From positions 1-5,548 of the forward strand of contig JACMLK010000481.1 in NCBI GenBank assembly GCA_014379665.1: 5,548 bases of DNA, in the 5' to 3' direction. This document shows positions 1 through 5,548 of this stretch, piece after piece (position 1 is the stretch's first letter; the number at the start of each line of letters is the position of its first letter). The notes below the pieces were generated by a model that had not been told where the DNA came from, ran no database searches, and saw nothing but the letters and a program-made list of their open reading frames with translations. The translations under genes were made by a program, and so were the position numbers. This DNA comes from Saprospiraceae bacterium (GTDB lineage Bacteria > Bacteroidota > Bacteroidia > Chitinophagales > Saprospiraceae).

Positions 1-339
1 GATAGCTTTTATATTAAGAGTGAACGCTAAAAACACTTATTTTAATGCGTGAAGACCCGGATGAAATTTCATAAACAAAATAAAATTAAAATTTATGCAG
101 AGATTAGAAGTAATCAAACATTTATTTAATTTCATACATTTTGTGATGATGTGTCAGATGCCTGATTAGATTTAGTTTTACAAAACCTTACAGGCTACAC
201 CTCATGACATCAACTATAAGTAATAAAAAACATTAGCATTTCATTAAGAATATTTGGGTCAGCAGGCACAACTATTATGTATACACTTGTGTTATCTTGC
301 CGTATTAAATATTTTCTAAAACTAATTAAGACATATCAT
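1..339. other. Non-coding leader region upstream of trxA
   Basis: This stretch is AT-rich and rich in stops in all frames, and I see no convincing gene in it. Bases 1-30 are open in frame 1 and end in TAA (reading DSFYIKSER), so they could be the last codons of a gene entering from the left. Ten codons are too few to name it or to be sure it is coding. Bases 61-72 form a perfect 12-base palindrome (ATGAAATTTCAT), which may be chance in AT-rich DNA. The region presumably carries the trxA promoter and 5' leader. No tRNA, riboswitch or repeat array was recognised. Confidence 0.6.
253..289 (+). promoter_or_regulatory. Weak candidate promoter for trxA
   Basis: A TTTG at 253-256 could serve as a Bacteroidota -33 element. 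A TA-containing segment, TATGTATA, follows at 276-283 after a 19-base spacer. It matches the -7 consensus TAnnTTTG only partly. TACACTTG at 282-289 is a better -7 match but is spaced too far away (25 bases). If transcription starts around 290-296, the upstream ATG at 277 would not be in the mRNA, which agrees with the chosen trxA start at 340. The call rests on pattern matching alone. Confidence 0.2.
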
Positions 340-654
340 ATGGCATTTGTATTTACAGACAGCAATTTCAAAGATTCTGCGCTGGCAGGGGGAGTCACTG
401 TTGTCGATTTTTGGGCAGAATGGTGCGGACCATGCAGATTGATAGGACCTATTATTGATGACCTGTCAAAACAGTATGAAGGGAAAGCTACTATAGGAAA
501 GGTCAACGTAGACGATAATCCGGAAATTTCACTGAAGTATGGGGTGAGGAGTATTCCTACCATTCTTATCATCAAGGATGGAGAGGTGGTGGATAAGCAG
601 GTAGGGGTAACTACAAAAGCTTCACTCGAAGCAAAGATCGTTGCGCATTTGTAA
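340..654 (+). CDS. trxA: Thioredoxin
   Basis: This is a cytoplasmic thiol-disulfide oxidoreductase of 104 residues, the normal size for a one-domain thioredoxin. The redox motif W28-C29-G30-P31-C32 sits in the classic VDFWAEWCGPCR context. The cis-proline is P73 in RSIPT, next to the active site, and the KDGE turn follows. In the cell it would be reduced by thioredoxin reductase and pass electrons to ribonucleotide reductase, peroxiredoxins and other proteins. The frame stays open upstream to an ATG at 277, but those 21 extra residues (MYTLVLSCRIKYFLKLIKTY and a His) match no part of the thioredoxin fold. I therefore take the ATG at 340, whose product MAFVFTDSNF begins where the family begins. 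The extension has some hydrophobic, basic character, so a signal-anchored form cannot be fully excluded, but it lacks a clean signal peptide. The gene is probably monocistronic, with a strong terminator 22 bases downstream. Confidence 0.96.
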   Translation: MAFVFTDSNFKDSALAGGVTVVDFWAEWCGPCRLIGPIIDDLSKQYEGKATIGKVNVDDNPEISLKYGVRSIPTILIIKDGEVVDKQVGVTTKASLEAKIVAHL

Positions 655-676
655 ATTTATTTTTCAAAACCTATAT

Positions 677-725
677 CAAAACTCCTATTTCATATGTTAT
701 GTAACGGGAGTTTTGTTTTATCTTT
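677..725 (+). terminator. Rho-independent terminator after trxA
   Basis: CAAAACTCC at 677-685 pairs perfectly with GGAGTTTTG at 707-715, giving a 9-base stem that a T-G wobble (686/706) could extend. The loop is about 20 bases and a T-rich tract (TTTTATCTTTT) follows. It lies just behind the trxA stop codon and ahead of the DUF58 gene, so it separates the two transcripts. The loop is longer than in a textbook terminator. Confidence 0.75.
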
Positions 726-745
726 TGTTTTGTAAATCATAACAG

Positions 746-1666
746 ATGAGTTTTTTTGACAATTTTGACCTCAGGCAAGTTGAAAATATAGAATTGCTGG
801 CTAAGCAGGTAGTTGAAGGTTTTATTATTGGGTTGCACAAGAGCCCTTTCCATGGGTTTTCTGTAGAATTTGCTGAACATAGGCTTTACAATCCGGGTGA
901 GTCAACAAAAGACATTGATTGGAAGGTTTATGCGCGTTCAGACAGAATGTATTCTAAAAAATTTGAAGAAGAGACCAACCTTCGATGTCATATTATCATT
1001 GATTCGTCATCCTCTATGTATTTTCCTGAGCAACCTGAACGAAAAGGGCTCAATAAATTACAATTTTCTGCATTAGCTGCGGCATCGATAATGAATCTGC
1101 TCAGAAAACAGAGGGATGCGTTTGGGCTGAGTATTTTCGACCACGAAGTTAAAATCCATACCAGAGCCAGGTCTTCTACATCTCATTACAGGCTGTTACT
1201 TAACTACCTGGACGGACTTATCAAAGATACAGCAAAACAAAAAACTACAGCTACAGCAAAATCTTTGCATCAGTTGGCAGACAATATACACCGGCGTTCT
1301 TTAGTCGTGATTTTCAGTGACATGTTTGACAATGAAGAGAAAAGTGATGATATGTTTGCTGCGCTTCAGCACCTGAAATATGCTAAACATGAAGTTATAC
1401 TCTTTCACGTAACAGATAAAAAACACGAACTCGAGTTTGATTTTGAAAACAGACCTTATTTGTTTGTGGATATGGAATCCGGAGAAGAAGTGAAGTTACA
1501 ACATCATCAGGTGAAAGAATTGTATATAGAGAAGGTTAAGTCATTTACTGAAGCATTGCGAATGAAATGTCTCCAGTACAAAATCGAATTTATTGAAGCA
1601 GATATCAATGAGGGATTTGTACCTGTGTTACAATCTTACCTGGTCAAAAGAAGTAAAATGAAATAA
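746..1666 (+). CDS. DUF58 family protein with a von Willebrand A-like fold
   Basis: This 306-residue protein is predicted to be cytoplasmic, as no signal peptide or membrane span is visible. The DUF58 signature lies at about residues 37-64: G-F-S-V-E-F-A-E-H-R-L-Y, then PGE at 50-52 and DIDWKVYAR at 56-64. A von Willebrand A-like domain follows, with a complete-looking MIDAS metal site: D86-x-S88-x-S90 in IIIDSSSSM, a Thr near 167-168, and D192 in VVIFSDMFD. Many DUF58 proteins have two N-terminal membrane helices and about 400 residues. This is the short soluble form often seen in Bacteroidota. DUF58 proteins usually sit beside a MoxR-type AAA+ ATPase and Bat proteins and are thought to act with the ATPase in a chaperone-like or metal-insertion role, but no such partner lies in this window. 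The exact function is unknown. The start at 746 is well placed after the trxA terminator. Confidence 0.9.
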   Translation: MSFFDNFDLRQVENIELLAKQVVEGFIIGLHKSPFHGFSVEFAEHRLYNPGESTKDIDWKVYARSDRMYSKKFEEETNLRCHIIIDSSSSMYFPEQPERKGLNKLQFSALAAASIMNLLRKQRDAFGLSIFDHEVKIHTRARSSTSHYRLLLNYLDGLIKDTAKQKTTATAKSLHQLADNIHRRSLVVIFSDMFDNEEKSDDMFAALQHLKYAKHEVILFHVTDKKHELEFDFENRPYLFVDMESGEEVKLQHHQVKELYIEKVKSFTEALRMKCLQYKIEFIEADINEGFVPVLQSYLVKRSKMK

Positions 1667-1701
1667 GATGAAACGTTTATGTTACAAGTCAACAGGAACG
1701 A

Positions 1702-1733
1702 TTTGAATATGCTCCACTTTTTAATTACCTGTA
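1702..1733 (+). promoter_or_regulatory. Weak candidate promoter for the ppk2 gene group
   Basis: The 79-base gap before ppk2 contains TTTG at 1702-1705 and, after a 20-base spacer, TACCTGTA at 1726-1733. The spacing fits the Bacteroidota -33/-7 pattern, but the -7 element matches TAnnTTTG only partly. The implied start of transcription would be very close to the ATG at 1746. Read-through from the DUF58 gene is an equally good explanation, as no terminator is seen in the gap. Confidence 0.2.
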
Positions 1734-1745
1734 CAAAAAATAAAA

Positions 1746-2495
1746 ATGTCCATAAAATTATCAGAAATTTCGACTAAAGCCCCGTCAGAGTTAAATAAAA
1801 AAAAGATTGAAGCCAAAACAATCGATATAGTGATCAAAATCGGCGAATTACAGCACAGAATGTATGCCGAGGGCAAACAGAGCCTTCTTGTTGTACTACA
1901 GGGTATGGATGCCAGTGGTAAAGATGGTACCATCAAAACAGTATTTGCCGATTGTAATCCATCCGGTATTGATGCTATCGCTTTCAAAAAACCAACTGAG
2001 GAAGAGTTTGCCCATGATTTTCTGTGGAGAGTCCATCAAAGGACACCCCGGAAAGGAAATATTATGATTTTCAACAGATCACATTATGAAGATATCCTGA
2101 TACAGAGAGTACACAAATGGATTACCGAAGAAAGAGTAGAAAAAAGAATGAATGCCATCAATGCATTTGAAGAATTATTAGAGTTTGATAACAATACTAA
2201 AGTACTCAAATTTTATATGCATATTTCTTCCGAGAAACAACAGGAAAAACTTCAGGAAAGAATTGATGATCCAACTAAAAACTGGAAACATAAGGCGGCT
2301 GATTGGGATGAGAACGATAAATGGGAAGAATATATGAAATGTTATGAATATGCTATAAATAAAAGTAATATTAATTGGAGTATTGCACCAAGTGATAAGA
2401 GATGGTACCGCAATTATTTTATTGCCAAAGAAGTGTTGAGAACTCTGGAAGAAATGAATCCTCAATTGCCTTTACTCGATAAAATAGATGATTGA
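1746..2495 (+). CDS. ppk2: Polyphosphate kinase 2 (polyphosphate:nucleotide phosphotransferase)
   Basis: This is a cytoplasmic enzyme that transfers phosphate from inorganic polyphosphate to nucleotides. At 249 residues it is a normal one-domain PPK2. The Walker A loop is G53-M-D-A-S-G-K59-D-G61. The Walker B-like segment IMIFNRSHYED lies at 106-116. A helical lid follows, with Q165, R172, P176 and W180-K181 in the QERIDDPTKNWK region, and then ADWDENDKW at 185-193. The FNRSHYED version, rather than the FDRSWYNR typical of class I, suggests a class III-like enzyme, which can phosphorylate both AMP and ADP. The class is an inference and the substrate is not proven by sequence. The ATG at 1746 follows an A-rich stretch and leaves a short N-terminal helix before the core. 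The gene overlaps the next one by 8 bases, which points to co-transcription and translational coupling. Confidence 0.93.
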   Translation: MSIKLSEISTKAPSELNKKKIEAKTIDIVIKIGELQHRMYAEGKQSLLVVLQGMDASGKDGTIKTVFADCNPSGIDAIAFKKPTEEEFAHDFLWRVHQRTPRKGNIMIFNRSHYEDILIQRVHKWITEERVEKRMNAINAFEELLEFDNNTKVLKFYMHISSEKQQEKLQERIDDPTKNWKHKAADWDENDKWEEYMKCYEYAINKSNINWSIAPSDKRWYRNYFIAKEVLRTLEEMNPQLPLLDKIDD

Positions 2496-2901
2496 TCTGC
2501 AAAAAGTGAGAATTGATAAATGGCTTTGGAGTGTCAGACTCTTCAAATCCAGGTCAATGGCTACCGATGCATGCAAAAGCGGAAAAGTAAAAATAAAAGA
2601 AAACAATGTTAAACCATCCTATCTTGTTACAAGCGGTGAACAGATAGAATTAAAAAAAAATGGGTTTAACCTGACATTCAGGGTACTCCAATTATTGGAT
2701 AAACGGGTATCCGCTACATTAGCTGCGCCTTGTTTTGAAGATTTGACCACGCTTGAAGAAATGAATAAATACAAAGAATGGTTTGTAGGTAAATCAGGTG
2801 CCGAATTCAGATTGCGAGGGGAAGGAAGACCTACTAAAAAAGAGAGAAGAGAAATTGATGATTTTAAGGAAATGTATTTTGATGATGAAGAAGTTTTATA
2901 A
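2488..2901 (+). CDS. hslR: Hsp15-type S4-domain RNA-binding protein
   Basis: This 137-residue protein is close in size to E. coli Hsp15 (133 residues). The S4 RNA-binding domain begins at once: R8-I9-D10-K11-W12-L13-W14, then KSRSMATDACKSGKVKI at 20-36 and KPSYLVTSGEQIEL at 42-55. The C-terminal tail has the family hallmark GRPTKKERR (113-121), followed by an acidic end. Hsp15 binds free 50S subunits that still carry a nascent peptidyl-tRNA after heat or other stress and helps to recycle them. That role is known for the E. coli protein and is transferred here by similarity. The ATG at 2488 lies inside the 3' end of ppk2 in another frame, so terminating ribosomes could restart here. The next gene starts 18 bases after the stop. 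Confidence 0.9.
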   Translation: MIDLQKVRIDKWLWSVRLFKSRSMATDACKSGKVKIKENNVKPSYLVTSGEQIELKKNGFNLTFRVLQLLDKRVSATLAAPCFEDLTTLEEMNKYKEWFVGKSGAEFRLRGEGRPTKKERREIDDFKEMYFDDEEVL

Positions 2902-2919
2902 CTTTAAAACAACTTAATT

Positions 2920-4419
2920 TTGAAATTACTCAATGCTCAGCAAATCAAATCATGGGATAACTATACTATAAAAAAAGAACCTGTGGCATCTATTGATCTA
3001 ATGGAAAGGGCCGCTACATCTTTTACGGATTGGTATCTACAACAGCCTCAGTTTCAACATCAAGACATTATTATTTTTTGTGGTAATGGCAATAATGGCG
3101 GTGACGGATTAGCTATTGCAAGAATGCTCAGAGATAAATCTTATCATGTAGTAGTCTACGTCCTTAGATTTGTGAAAGAAGATAGTGTTGATTTTGATGT
3201 TAACCTGGGTCGTCTGATGAATTACGGAGATGTAAAAGTGCATTTTATTCATGAACAAATACCTGACCTTCCATCCGGAGCTATGGTCATCGATGCCCTG
3301 TTGGGCTACGGGGTAAATAAACCCACGAGCGGTATGCTCAGTCAACTAATCAAATCAATAAACCTTGTCGCAACTCATAAGGTAATTTCCGTGGATATGC
3401 CATCAGGACTTCCCTCTGAAGGTTTGGCTACCGGTGATGTCGTATTGGCTGATGAAGTGTTTACGTTTCAGCTTCCAAAACTTAGTTTTTTTCTTAAAGA
3501 GCATCAAAATTATGTAAAAAAATGGGTCGTAGGTGATATACAACTTCATCCTGATTATCAGGCTTCAGCCGATTCTGTTTATTTTCTCACAGACCATGAA
3601 CTGGCATTATCTCTGCACAAAAACAGAACAGATTTTCAGCATAAAGGGGATTTTGGTCATGCCCTGATCATTGCAGGATGTGAAGGAAAAATTGGAGCTG
3701 CCATTCTGGCTACAAAAGCATGTCTCCGTGCGGGTGCCGGATTGGTGACTGCTATGGTGCCGGAGACTATGCAGCAAGTATTTTATGGAAGCATACCTGA
3801 AGCCATGGTGAGTATATCAGGTCAAACGTGTTTCAGTACTGACCATGCTGAATTTGATGTTGATAACACCATCGGATGCGGACCGGGTTTAGGAAAAGAT
3901 ATAAGTACAGAAAAAGCATTGATAAAATTACTGAATGAAGTAAAAAACCCAATGGTTCTGGATGCAGATGCATTGAATATAGTGGCAAAAGAGAAACATC
4001 TGTTGAAGTTAATACCCAAATTTTCCATCATTACCCCTCATCCAAAGGAGTTTGAAAGATTATTTGGAAAAACTGCAAACAGCGAGGAGATGTTTGAACT
4101 ACAAAGAAAAAAATCTATGGAATATGACCTTATCATAGTGTTGAAAGGGGCATACACAAGAATAAGCACTCCTGAAGGTAAAGTATTTATCAATAGTACG
4201 GGTAACCCCGGCATGGCCACCGGTGGAACCGGAGATGTACTTACAGGCATCATCACAGGGCTACTGGCTCAAAAATATAACCCGGAAGAAGCAGCAGTAT
4301 TGGGAGTGTTTATACATGGGTTGGCCGGAGATATTGCACTGGATAAAGAAAGCCATGAAAGCCTGCTCGCTTCTGATATCATCCTTAATATCGGAGCGGC
4401 ATTTAAAACATTGGTTTAG
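2920..4419 (+). CDS. nnr: Bifunctional NAD(P)HX epimerase / ADP-dependent NAD(P)HX dehydratase
   Basis: This metabolite-repair enzyme has 499 residues, the usual length of the fused form. It restores NADH and NADPH from their hydrated, inactive forms. The N-terminal NnrE (YjeF_N) domain, about 1-215, epimerises R- and S-NAD(P)HX. It shows GNGNNGGDG at 55-63, IDALLGYG at 124-131 and VDMPSGL at 158-164. The C-terminal NnrD carbohydrate-kinase-like domain, about 235-499, dehydrates S-NAD(P)HX using ADP or ATP. It shows HKGDFGHALIIAG from 241, GCGPGLG at 319-325, LDADALN at 347-353, TPHPKEF from 372, and the nucleotide/active-site loop GNPGMATGGTGDVL at 428-441 with D439. The start is TTG at 2920: the product MKLLNAQQIKSWDNYTI matches the conserved family N-terminus, and the first in-frame ATG (3001) would remove 27 residues that belong to the domain. 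It sits in a tight gene group with hslR and the sirtuin gene. Confidence 0.95.
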   Translation: MKLLNAQQIKSWDNYTIKKEPVASIDLMERAATSFTDWYLQQPQFQHQDIIIFCGNGNNGGDGLAIARMLRDKSYHVVVYVLRFVKEDSVDFDVNLGRLMNYGDVKVHFIHEQIPDLPSGAMVIDALLGYGVNKPTSGMLSQLIKSINLVATHKVISVDMPSGLPSEGLATGDVVLADEVFTFQLPKLSFFLKEHQNYVKKWVVGDIQLHPDYQASADSVYFLTDHELALSLHKNRTDFQHKGDFGHALIIAGCEGKIGAAILATKACLRAGAGLVTAMVPETMQQVFYGSIPEAMVSISGQTCFSTDHAEFDVDNTIGCGPGLGKDISTEKALIKLLNEVKNPMVLDADALNIVAKEKHLLKLIPKFSIITPHPKEFERLFGKTANSEEMFELQRKKSMEYDLIIVLKGAYTRISTPEGKVFINSTGNPGMATGGTGDVLTGIITGLLAQKYNPEEAAVLGVFIHGLAGDIALDKESHESLLASDIILNIGAAFKTLV

Positions 4420-4467
4420 GTTTTATAAGAAAAAGTTCTTAATGTTTTTCAACATCAAATGTTTACA

Positions 4468-5157
4468 ATGAAAAAAATAGTTATTCTCTCCGGTGCGGGT
4501 ATGAGTGCTGAAAGTGGTATAAGCACTTTCAGAGATGCGGGTGGTCTTTGGGAAGGACATGATGTAATGACCGTGGCATCACCGGAAGGTTGGGAAAATA
4601 ATCAGGAATTAGTCCTTGATTTTTATAATCACAGACGAAGACAGCTGAAAGAAGCGAAGCCTAATAGTGCCCATTACGCCATTGCGTCACTTGAAAAAAA
4701 ATACGAAGTAGTTGTTATCACTCAAAATGTGGATAATCTGCACGAACAGGCTGGGAGCAGTCGCATTATTCATCTCCACGGAGAGTTAAATAAAGTCAGG
4801 AGTTCAGAAATATCATCTCTTATTATGGATTGGACGGAAGATCTGTGCATTGGCGATAAGTGCCCGCAAGGTTATCAGTTACGTCCTCATATTGTATGGT
4901 TTGGTGAGATGGTGCCTATGTTGGAACCGGCTATACAGGAATGCGAAACAGGTGATATTTTTATTATAATCGGCACCTCTATGCAGGTGTATCCTGCAGC
5001 AGGTCTGATCGCTTATGCACGACGTAACAGCAGTAAGTATTACATCGACCCGAAACCATATCTATCCTATGAACTTAATCAGATTCCCAATCTTGAAGTG
5101 ATAGCGGAGAAGGCAACCATAGGTGTGGTAGAGCTGGTAGACCTGTTAATGAAGTAG
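4468..5157 (+). CDS. cobB: Sir2-family NAD+-dependent protein deacylase (class III-like sirtuin)
   Basis: This cytoplasmic sirtuin of 229 residues removes acyl groups from lysines at the cost of NAD+, giving nicotinamide and O-acyl-ADP-ribose. Visible motifs, numbered from the ATG at 4468, are GAGMSAESG at 9-17, FRDAGGLW at 21-28, TQNVDNLH at 85-92, HLHGEL at 102-107 with catalytic H104, RPHIVWFGE at 139-147, and the NAD-binding IIGTSMQVYPAAGL further on. Y53 and R56 in FYNHRRRQ match the Y-x-x-R pair of SIRT5/CobB-type enzymes that accept succinyl or malonyl groups. The four zinc cysteines are not intact: the usual Cys after HGEL is S112, and only C127 and C132 remain in the small domain. 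An in-frame ATG at 4459 would add three residues (MFT). I prefer 4468 because MKKIVILSGAG fits the family N-terminus. It lies 48 bases after nnr and probably shares its transcript. Confidence 0.93.
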   Translation: MKKIVILSGAGMSAESGISTFRDAGGLWEGHDVMTVASPEGWENNQELVLDFYNHRRRQLKEAKPNSAHYAIASLEKKYEVVVITQNVDNLHEQAGSSRIIHLHGELNKVRSSEISSLIMDWTEDLCIGDKCPQGYQLRPHIVWFGEMVPMLEPAIQECETGDIFIIIGTSMQVYPAAGLIAYARRNSSKYYIDPKPYLSYELNQIPNLEVIAEKATIGVVELVDLLMK

Positions 5158-5238
5158 ATTATATTCTACAAATTAAATAAGGCAAACCTACATTTGCTAT
5201 TGAGCTGACCGGAAGCGTTTTTCATTTTAAATAATTTA

Positions 5239-5270
5239 TTTGGTCATAAGTATTTAACAACTTATATTCG
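5239..5270 (+). promoter_or_regulatory. Bacteroidota-type promoter for the amidohydrolase gene
   Basis: TTTG at 5239-5242 and TATATTCG at 5263-5270 are separated by exactly 20 bases. This fits the Bacteroidota primary sigma factor pattern of TTTG, about 19-21 bases, then TAnnTTTG, with a single change in the -7 box. Transcription would begin near 5277, about 11 bases before the ATG at 5288. It is the best promoter match in the window and indicates that the downstream gene is transcribed separately from the sirtuin gene. Confidence 0.6.
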
Positions 5271-5287
5271 TTAAAATATTTGACCTT

Positions 5288-5548
5288 ATGTTTTGGAATT
5301 ACTATTTGAGTGTGTTATCTTTTGTTTTATTTTGTGCAGGTTGCAAATCGGATCAAAATGCAGATCTGATCATCACAAACGCCAATCTATACGCAGTTGA
5401 TACCATTTATCAGGGTGCAACGGCTATCGCGGTGAAGGACGGCATAATAATTAGCATAGGTTCTGATGATGAAATCAGGAAATTGGCAGGAAAAGATGCT
5501 AAAGAAATTAACGGTCAGGGGAATTTTGTCATGCCGGGATTTATCGAA
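5288..5548 (+). CDS. Lipoprotein amidohydrolase, YtcJ-like, N-terminal part (cut by window end)
   Basis: The first 87 codons are present and the reading frame is open to the window edge. Residues 1-18 are hydrophobic and end in a lipobox-like C16-A17-G18-C19, so the product is probably a lipoprotein exported from the cytoplasm and anchored by C19. The n-region has no Lys or Arg, which is unusual. The mature part begins as a composite-domain amidohydrolase does: ADLIITNANLYAVD at 25-38, then AIAVKDGIIISIGS and FVMPGFIE at the end. PGFIE commonly precedes the GHxH metal-binding motif of the YtcJ/amidohydrolase 3 family, and the window stops just before that point. The substrate cannot be told. 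An in-frame TAA at 5255 and no other usable start codon fix the ATG at 5288. Confidence 0.85.
   Translation, partial: MFWNYYLSVLSFVLFCAGCKSDQNADLIITNANLYAVDTIYQGATAIAVKDGIIISIGSDDEIRKLAGKDAKEINGQGNFVMPGFIE

Noticed and set aside
1..30. Open frame ending in TAA that could be the C-terminus of an upstream gene
   Set aside because: Only ten codons are visible and they match nothing I recognise, so it is mentioned within the non-coding region rather than called as a gene.
336..575. Open frame on the minus strand across trxA, and similar ones across ppk2 and nnr
   Set aside because: They lie opposite well-supported conserved genes, their products resemble no family, and they are best explained as shadows of the + strand coding sequence.
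1669..1707. Mini-ORF of 12 codons (MKRLCYKSTGTI) right after the DUF58 stop
   Set aside because: It is very short, has no recognisable features and is not supported by context. A chance ORF in the gap is more likely.
2878..2906. Promoter-like TTTG and TAACTTTA before nnr
   Set aside because: The 17-base spacer is too short for the Bacteroidota pattern, it lies in the end of hslR, and the tight packing favours read-through.
4426..4441. AT-rich inverted repeat TAAGAA-aaag-TTCTTA between nnr and the sirtuin gene
   Set aside because: The 6-base stem has a single G-C pair and no proper T-tract directly after it. It is too weak to call a terminator and the genes are probably co-transcribed.
5154..5215. 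Small hairpins (GTAGA/TCTAC at 5154-5169, GCAAA/TTTGC downstream) and a TTTTT run after the sirtuin gene
   Set aside because: Each stem is only five bases and neither is followed at once by a T-tract. The TTTTT run is preceded by a stem of about three bases. A terminator is expected here but not supported.

Overview
The window looks like ordinary chromosomal DNA from a member of the Bacteroidota, possibly a Saprospiraceae- or Cytophaga-like environmental lineage. The DNA is AT-rich and the genes lack clear Shine-Dalgarno sequences. One upstream region carries a good Bacteroidota-type promoter (TTTG, 20-base spacer, TAnnTTYG). The proteins have the flavour of that phylum: a short DUF58 protein without membrane anchors, a PPK2 of the FNRSHYED type, and a sirtuin with a degenerate zinc site. 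The phylum call is an inference from these traits; no marker gene is present.

All recognisable genes lie on the + strand. Bases 1-339 hold no convincing gene, apart from a possible 10-codon tail of an upstream gene. A thioredoxin gene (340-654) follows and ends in a good intrinsic terminator (677-725). Next is a DUF58/von Willebrand A-like protein (746-1666). A compact group comes after it: polyphosphate kinase 2 (1746-2495), an Hsp15-type S4 RNA-binding protein (2488-2901, overlapping ppk2 by 8 bases), a bifunctional NAD(P)HX epimerase/dehydratase with a TTG start (2920-4419), and a Sir2-family deacylase (4468-5157). After a 130-base gap with its own promoter, a lipoprotein amidohydrolase of the YtcJ type begins at 5288 and runs off the window end just before its metal-binding motif.

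The ppk2-hslR-nnr-sirtuin group is tightly packed and is probably one transcript. Its shared theme appears to be nucleotide and NAD upkeep with stress recovery. PPK2 recharges nucleotides from polyphosphate, NNR repairs hydrated NAD(P)H at the cost of ADP or ATP, the sirtuin consumes NAD+ to deacylate proteins, and Hsp15 rescues stalled 50S subunits. This link is inferred from gene order and known family chemistry. I see no mobile elements, CRISPR arrays, rRNA or tRNA genes, and no clear sign of a wholly new system. The points most worth a second look are the possible AMP/ADP loop between PPK2 and NNR, and the unusual sirtuin zinc region.
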